A stretch of 46,923 nucleotides of DNA, taken from assembly GCA_003281635.1 (NCBI GenBank), contig QCBK01000012.1, forward strand, positions 1 to 46,923. The letters run 5' to 3'. The stretch comes from Prochlorococcus sp. AG-347-G22 (GTDB taxonomy: Bacteria > Cyanobacteriota > Cyanobacteriia > PCC-6307 > Cyanobiaceae). The translations under genes were made by a program, and so were the position numbers. Positions within the stretch are counted from its first letter, which is position 1, and every line of letters begins with the position of its first letter. Below the pieces are notes generated by a model, which was not told the origin of the DNA, did no database searches, and was given only the letters and a program-made list of their open reading frames with translations. Positions 42,940 through 46,923 of the stretch are shown here, in pieces.

Positions 42940-43191
42940 CTAAAAAGTTTTTGTTTTTCTAATAACAAAATTATTTTTTGTTATTACTGAAGATTCGTTT
43001 ACTTCAAAACCATTAATTGCTGTTATTTCTCCTTTTATGCCTTCTAATGTTAATTGCTCTATAATGCCTTTTATTACTTCATCCTCGACCAATTTTCTGT
43101 CAATTCTTTCAGGTGTAATATCTGTAAGCCATTTTGAGGTCTTTTTTTTTACAACCTCTGTAGGGTTAGTTATTTTTAAGTAAATAGCCAT
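42940..43191 (-). CDS. Small hypothetical protein (83 residues)
   Basis: MAIYLKITNPTEVVKKKTSK, helix-rich middle (RIDRKLVEDEVIKGIIEQLTL, shortened) and a beta-like end (EITAINGFEVNESSVI). It is 20 bp upstream of the Mrr-type gene on the same strand, so both may be expressed together. No family recognised. Confidence 0.6.
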   Translation of the reverse strand: MAIYLKITNPTEVVKKKTSKWLTDITPERIDRKLVEDEVIKGIIEQLTLEGIKGEITAINGFEVNESSVITKNNFVIRKTKTF

Positions 43192-43231
43192 TTTTTAAGT
43201 CATTCATTTGAATTATAAGCATTAAATCTTT

Positions 43232-43429
43232 TTAACTTTTATTATTGTCATTACTTTCCCACTCAAGAAATTGAAAAACAAAAATTGCAAAGATAGAGAA
43301 AAATACTATAAACAACCCTAACCAACCTATAAATTTGTGCTCTGTAAAAAGATTTGTAAGCATTGACTTTTCCTGATATCTTGATTCCATTTCATATTGA
43401 TAAGAATCAATAACTTGAAATATATTCAT
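43232..43429 (-). CDS. Small membrane protein (65 residues)
   Basis: Start chosen at the ATG (complement of 43427-43429); the longer frame begins with a TTG. NIFQVIDSYQYEMESRYQ precedes ML, then EHKFIGWLGLFIVFFSIFAI gives one membrane helix and an acidic end (EWESNDNNKS). This loosely resembles a high-light-inducible protein (EHKFIGWLG near the helix), but lacks the full chlorophyll-binding ExxNGRxAMxG motif, so I do not call it one. Confidence 0.6.
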   Translation of the reverse strand: MNIFQVIDSYQYEMESRYQEKSMLTNLFTEHKFIGWLGLFIVFFSIFAIFVFQFLEWESNDNNKS

Positions 43430-43471
43430 AATTAATAATTTAATAAATCGTTCAATTGGCAAATAATAATT

Positions 43472-43891
43472 TCAACCGTTTAACTTACTAAAGGCTTCCG
43501 ATAGGTAATCAGGTCTTTTTCTTATTATAGAAAAATTTAGTTTATTTATTAAGACTAAATTGACTTCGGCAATCGTTAAGATTTCATTTTCCTTGTTAAG
43601 AAATTTTGAAATTACATTAATCCTAGGACTTTTATTTATGTTGAATTCACTCTCGACTATTATTTTTTCACCAAGAAATAATGGAGATTTATATTTTATT
43701 GAAGTATTGATTAAAGGTAAATCTAAGCCATTTTTAGTTAGTTCGAAATAACTTATTCCTACTTCTGAAAGTGCATTTATTCGGCTTTCTTCAAGCCAAT
43801 TAAAATATTTACCGTGCCACATTACTCCTGCATGATCTGCATGTTGAGGTAGAACAATTTTTTGTATTTTCCAAATTGGTTTTGAGTTCAT
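43472..43891 (-). CDS. Acyl-CoA thioesterase, 4HBT/YbgC type
   Basis: 139 residues of the hot-dog thioesterase fold. The motif QHADHAGVMWHGKYFNWLEE (about 16-35) contains the catalytic Asp-His region (DxAGxxxxxxYxxWxEExR). Such enzymes hydrolyse acyl-CoA or DHNA-CoA; in cyanobacteria a homologue acts in phylloquinone synthesis, but this one's substrate is unknown. Confidence 0.85.
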   Translation of the reverse strand: MNSKPIWKIQKIVLPQHADHAGVMWHGKYFNWLEESRINALSEVGISYFELTKNGLDLPLINTSIKYKSPLFLGEKIIVESEFNINKSPRINVISKFLNKENEILTIAEVNLVLINKLNFSIIRKRPDYLSEAFSKLNG

Positions 43892-43995
43892 CTTTTATTT
43901 AAAAAATATTTTTATTCAATAAAAAACTTATTTTGATATTGTAGATTAATTTTGTTTATTAACATAAGAATCATCAAAACTATATTTATAAAGTT

Positions 43996-44232
43996 ATGTT
44001 TAATCGTAAAAATAGAAGTAGAAAAATGAAGAAGATTTTTCAATGGGAAGAATATTTAAATTGGAAAAATATGTCAAATGAACAGAAATTAAATTTCAAG
44101 AGGGCGTGTTTATTCCCTTTTCTCGTCTATATGGTTTATGTTTTTCTAAATCAGTACTCTTTGGCAATTCTTTTGTTACTAGGTCTTTATTTTTTAATTA
44201 GATTTAAAAATAGAAATAAGTTGGGAAAATGA
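43996..44232 (+). CDS. Small membrane protein (78 residues)
   Basis: Basic N-terminus (MFNRKNRSRKMKK), then WEEYLNWKNMSNEQKLNF and two hydrophobic helices (about 38-70). An alternative ATG is at residue 11. Function unknown. Confidence 0.55.
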   Translation: MFNRKNRSRKMKKIFQWEEYLNWKNMSNEQKLNFKRACLFPFLVYMVYVFLNQYSLAILLLLGLYFLIRFKNRNKLGK

Positions 44233-44332
44233 ATGATTTTTGATTTGATTTATATAGATTTGTTTTAAAATTATCTAGTTTTTCTAAATAACTTTATTGG
44301 CATATAACAATAGTATTAGATAAATTTTTTTT

Positions 44333-44569
44333 ATGAAAAGAATTGTTTTGTTTTTATGTGTATTAGTTTTTTCAATATTTTCTAATACGAATAATTTATT
44401 AGCAAAAGAAATTGAAAATAACATTAAAGATAATATTTCTAACGAAATTGAAGAAATCAAGCCTGATAATAAAAAAACTAATATTTCTAATTCTTCGGCA
44501 GAAGATATATTTGGTGATGAACAAACCTTTCCATTTGTAGCAGGTTTAGGGAAAAATGCAGCCCATTGA
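44333..44569 (+). CDS. Small exported acidic protein (78 residues)
   Basis: Signal peptide (MKRIVLFLCVLVFSIFSNTN, cleaved near LLA/KEI), then a low-complexity Asn/Glu/Lys region and the end SAEDIFGDEQTFPFVAGLGK. I recall similar short exported proteins in Prochlorococcus; function unknown. Confidence 0.6.
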   Translation: MKRIVLFLCVLVFSIFSNTNNLLAKEIENNIKDNISNEIEEIKPDNKKTNISNSSAEDIFGDEQTFPFVAGLGKNAAH

Positions 44570-44612
44570 TTTTTATGGTTCTTGATAATTTAGAAAAGAT
44601 TTTTTAATACTA

Positions 44613-44777
44613 ATGAAAGGTCTTAGGGTCCTAGAACTTTCTGAAGCACTTAATGTTGATAGCGCTGATTTATTAGCTATTTGTGCAATTCTAAAAATAA
44701 AAGCCACATCTAGATTAAGCATGCTTTCATTTGGAGAATGTAAAAAGATAACTGATTACTATGAAAATAAAAATTAG
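44613..44777 (+). CDS. Free-standing IF-2 N-terminal-like domain (54 residues)
   Basis: LRVLELSEALNVDSADLLAI followed by CAILKIKATSRLSMLS and ECKKITDYYE. This is the pattern of the IF2_N domain (irVyeLAkelgvsskeLlelL...Gi..kshsstLs), normally the N-terminus of translation initiation factor IF-2. Here it stands alone in a tiny gene. It may contact ribosomes or act as a small regulator; that is inference. Confidence 0.6.
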   Translation: MKGLRVLELSEALNVDSADLLAICAILKIKATSRLSMLSFGECKKITDYYENKN

Positions 44778-44796
44778 AATTTTTTTATAAATTATT

Positions 44797-45054
44797 TTAT
44801 TTTTTAATGTCTTTAATCATTGATACTAAAGTTAAATGAATTTCTTCTTCAGATATTTGATTTTTAAAATTGATAATTGCTGATTGGCCATCGTAATTGA
44901 TTTTTATATAACTATTATTAATTTCTTCCATATAAGCATTCTGAAATCTTGATATCTTCCCATAATGAATAAGATATTTGTGCACTGAATCTATATGATC
45001 ATTGTTCATGTGATCACAAACTCTTTTACTTGTTTCTTTACTAATAATTTTCAT
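44797..45054 (-). CDS. DUF2470 domain protein
   Basis: 85 residues. VCDHMNNDHIDSVHKYLIHY (about 12-31) is the characteristic DUF2470 motif seen at the C-terminus of haem-oxygenase-like and HugZ-like proteins. Here it is free-standing, possibly binding haem or a tetrapyrrole through the His residues. It lies 18 bp downstream of dusB on the same strand and is likely in its transcript. Confidence 0.8.
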   Translation of the reverse strand: MKIISKETSKRVCDHMNNDHIDSVHKYLIHYGKISRFQNAYMEEINNSYIKINYDGQSAIINFKNQISEEEIHLTLVSMIKDIKK

Positions 45055-45072
45055 CTAAAAAATAAATTTGTT

Positions 45073-46080
45073 TTAAGCTAATCTATTTTTTTCATTATTT
45101 AAAGTTTTAATCATTTTAATTATTAAATTTTTAACTTCATTTTTATCATCAGCTCTAACCAAGTTATTTCTCAAATTTGAAGCTCCTTTAAAGTCTCTGC
45201 ATGTCCATGAGATATGTTTCCTTGCAATTAGCAATCCGTGATCTCCTTTTTCTTTTATTAATTCATCAAGATGCTCAATAATTAAATATAGTTTTTCTTC
45301 TGTGTTTGGTTCTTTAAAATTTTTATTTTCTCTAAGGGCATAATCTATTTCTCCTATTTTCCATGGGGATCCTAAAATTCCTCGTCCAATCATTACACCA
45401 TCAGCATTTGTTTTTTTTAAACAATTAAGAGCGTCATCTGTATTTTTGATATCTCCATTAGCAATTACTGGAATTTCCAATAACTTTTTAAGTCTCCCGA
45501 TCATTTCCCAATCTGACTTACCTGAAAAACCCTGTTTTCTAGTTCTCCCATGAAGTGTGATCATCGTTGCTCCAGCATCTTGAAGTTTAAATAAGAAATC
45601 CTCTATATTTTCTTCTTTACTATCCCATCCGAGTCGTGTTTTTACTGTTACTGGAACCCTAACAGCTTTTACAACATTTTTGACTAATTCTATAGCAAGT
45701 TTTCGGTCATTAATTAAAGCACTGCCTCCACCTTTCTTTGCAATTTTTTTTACTGGACATCCCATATTTATATCAATTAAGAAAGCTCCAGAGTCCTCAG
45801 CTTGTTTCGCAGCTTCAGAAACAGCATATGGCCTATTATCAAATATTTGTACTCCAATTGGACCATCTTCTAAATCTATTTGATTGATTTTTTGTGTGCC
45901 ATATCCTTTTTTAAGACTTGTGGCATTTATCATTTCTGTAAAAAGTAAAGAGTTTGGAGCCCATTTACGTACAAGTCCTCTAAAAATCTTATCTGTAACT
46001 CCTGCTAACGGCGATAGCATGACCTTACTCGTAATTATCCTATTAACTCCCCTTCCTTTTAGCCTTATATTAGAAGACAT
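45073..46080 (-). CDS. dusB: tRNA-dihydrouridine synthase
   Basis: 335 residues. FMN-dependent enzyme that reduces uridines in tRNA D-loops. The N-terminal MLSPLAGVTDKIFRGLVRK (21-39), LIDINMGCPVKKIAKKGGGS (101-120) with catalytic Cys108, and IPVIANGDIKNTDDAL and GVMIGRGILGSPW later form the Dus TIM barrel, followed by the helical tRNA-binding domain. Subfamily DusB by the overall sequence pattern. Confidence 0.9.
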   Translation of the reverse strand: MSSNIRLKGRGVNRIITSKVMLSPLAGVTDKIFRGLVRKWAPNSLLFTEMINATSLKKGYGTQKINQIDLEDGPIGVQIFDNRPYAVSEAAKQAEDSGAFLIDINMGCPVKKIAKKGGGSALINDRKLAIELVKNVVKAVRVPVTVKTRLGWDSKEENIEDFLFKLQDAGATMITLHGRTRKQGFSGKSDWEMIGRLKKLLEIPVIANGDIKNTDDALNCLKKTNADGVMIGRGILGSPWKIGEIDYALRENKNFKEPNTEEKLYLIIEHLDELIKEKGDHGLLIARKHISWTCRDFKGASNLRNNLVRADDKNEVKNLIIKMIKTLNNEKNRLA

Positions 46081-46251
46081 ATAATTTTAAATTTATTTTA
46101 TCTTTCTTTATTATAAATTCAGATATGGAGCTGATTTTATGTTTTCTATTTATTTCTTAATTTATAATAAGTGCTTTTACTTAAATAGGCCTAATTGATT
46201 ACTTTTTTTGCTAGTTTATGTTGAGTTAAAATTTAAAAAGGAAATTTTTTC

Positions 46252-46644
46252 TTGTTTATATTAGTATCTATTTTTCTTCCAATAATTATTTTTATTGCAC
46301 CATTAAATGTAAATTCTTTGCAAGGTAATTTAGATTTATCAAGTGCTCAAACTTCTGTAGGCAAAAGATTTGCTAAAGTTTTTTGTGATGCTAAGAGGGA
46401 AGGTTTAGATTCCGATTTTGCTAGTGAATATGCTTTGAATAATACATATTTGAAATTTGTAGCATTTCCAGATGATGACGAATATTTGGCTGATTTATGG
46501 AATTTCACCCATAATAATATATTAGATAATTGTGGTGAATTTGTAGATATAAATGATCTAAAAGACCTAGAGATTTTTTTTAAAGAAGAAGGTTTAATTG
46601 CATCAAATAGGGAACTCTATTTACCAACTTTTGAGAATAATTAG
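46252..46644 (+). CDS. Exported hypothetical protein
   Basis: 130 residues from a TTG start, with a signal peptide (about 1-21, ending LNVNS/LQG). The mature part, SVGKRFAKVFCDAKREGLDS, has two Cys (FCDAKRE, DNCGEFVD) that may form a disulfide. I recall a family of this length in Prochlorococcus, annotated as hypothetical. A TatA-like gene follows after 47 bp. Confidence 0.65.
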   Translation: MFILVSIFLPIIIFIAPLNVNSLQGNLDLSSAQTSVGKRFAKVFCDAKREGLDSDFASEYALNNTYLKFVAFPDDDEYLADLWNFTHNNILDNCGEFVDINDLKDLEIFFKEEGLIASNRELYLPTFENN

Positions 46645-46691
46645 ATTAATTTTTTAGCATGTACTAAAATATAAATAGAATATCAAATTTT

Positions 46692-46923
46692 ATGAAACTA
46701 TTAGGTTTAAATTCACCTGAAATATTCATAATATTAGTAATTTTGCTCTCAATATTAGGTCCAAAAAGAGTTGAAAAAGGTTTCTTATTATTCAAAAAAC
46801 TATTAAAGTTTCTCTTAAGTAAAGATGAAGATCAAAGCTCAGCAAATTCAAAAGTAAAACTTGAGAAAGCAGAAGAAAGTGAAGTTAAAGAAGAAATAGC
46901 AGAGCCAGAATTAAAGGCAGAGG
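46692..46923 (+). CDS. TatA/TatB-like protein, 3' end beyond the window
   Basis: Starts MKLLGLNSPEIFIILVILLS, then ILGPKRVEKGFLLFKKLLKF, a membrane helix followed by an amphipathic helix with the G-P-K hinge, as in TatA/Hcf106 proteins. A Glu/Lys-rich tail continues to the right edge with no stop. In the family it forms the twin-arginine translocation pore; whether this is TatA, TatB or an orphan is open. Confidence 0.6.
   Translation, partial: MKLLGLNSPEIFIILVILLSILGPKRVEKGFLLFKKLLKFLLSKDEDQSSANSKVKLEKAEESEVKEEIAEPELKAE

Noticed and set aside
43232..43429. High-light-inducible protein
   Set aside because: EHKFIGWLG precedes the helix, but the chlorophyll-binding ExxNGRxAM motif is absent.
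1..46923. CRISPR arrays, tRNA or rRNA genes, insertion sequences
   Set aside because: None seen: no regularly spaced repeats, no transposase-like ORF, and no cloverleaf-like sequence noticed in the gaps. A tRNAscan or CRISPR search would settle it.

Overview
The window looks like the chromosome of a high-light-adapted Prochlorococcus. It is AT-rich throughout, genes are tightly packed with short gaps and overlaps, and the photosynthesis and core genes are of picocyanobacterial type (chlI, petG, cytM, a lycopene cyclase, a Psb34-like protein). It also holds the Yfr1 small RNA in its classical place between an IMP-dehydrogenase-family gene and trxA. No rRNA, tRNA, insertion sequence, integrase or CRISPR array was seen.

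Region 1 (1-13 kb) is conserved core. It runs from the 3' end of a GH57 glucan-branching-type gene through crtL, gyrA, guaB3, Yfr1, trxA, hisH, rsmD, petG, cytM, a TrmH/TrmJ-type methyltransferase, chlI, ruvC, a 5-formyl-THF cyclo-ligase, sufE and hom. Two lesions lie within 600 bp of each other: an in-frame TAA splits the GH57 gene, and an out-of-frame gap of about 20 nt near the 3' end of crtL moves its last 50 or so codons into another frame. They are real mutations or assembly errors.

Region 2 (13-25 kb) carries transport and peptide-related genes. There is a peptide-type ABC substrate-binding lipoprotein with a single permease, a DUF1400 hydrolase, an MFS transporter, a PfkB kinase and a pentapeptide-repeat protein. 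It ends with the circularly permuted ATP-grasp / alpha-E / transglutaminase triad, which family-level comparative genomics links to an unknown peptide-ligation pathway.

Region 3 (26-33 kb) is a zinc-homeostasis block: WD40 protein and CobW-type G3E GTPase, a large His-rich ZnuA, ZnuC, a Zur-like Fur protein and ZnuB. A 17-bp perfect palindrome of Fur/Zur-box type sits between the divergent znuA and znuC. The GTPase and ZnuA appear to share the same extra domain.

Region 4 (33-46 kb) is dominated by tiny genes of 23-100 codons, many with one membrane segment or a signal peptide. Among them are OsmC, DUF1499, two PAP/fibrillin-like proteins, MAPEG, a membrane-anchored Mrr-type nuclease, a Nif11-like protein, a free-standing IF-2 N-terminal-like domain, a thioesterase, DUF2470 and dusB. 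A TatA-like gene runs off the right end.

The most interesting signal is an RNA locus at 33.66-33.95 kb. A Yfr2-family RNA (stem-loop displaying two GGAAACA motifs) lies just downstream of an apparently separate small RNA that shows, in a hairpin loop, exactly the 14-nt motif ACTCCTCACACACT of Yfr1. The 5' end of the Yfr2-type RNA is almost perfectly complementary to that motif. A second possible RNA at 25.9-26.2 kb (minus strand) carries a 10-codon ORF with a near-perfect Shine-Dalgarno sequence, a 29-codon ORF and a strong terminator.
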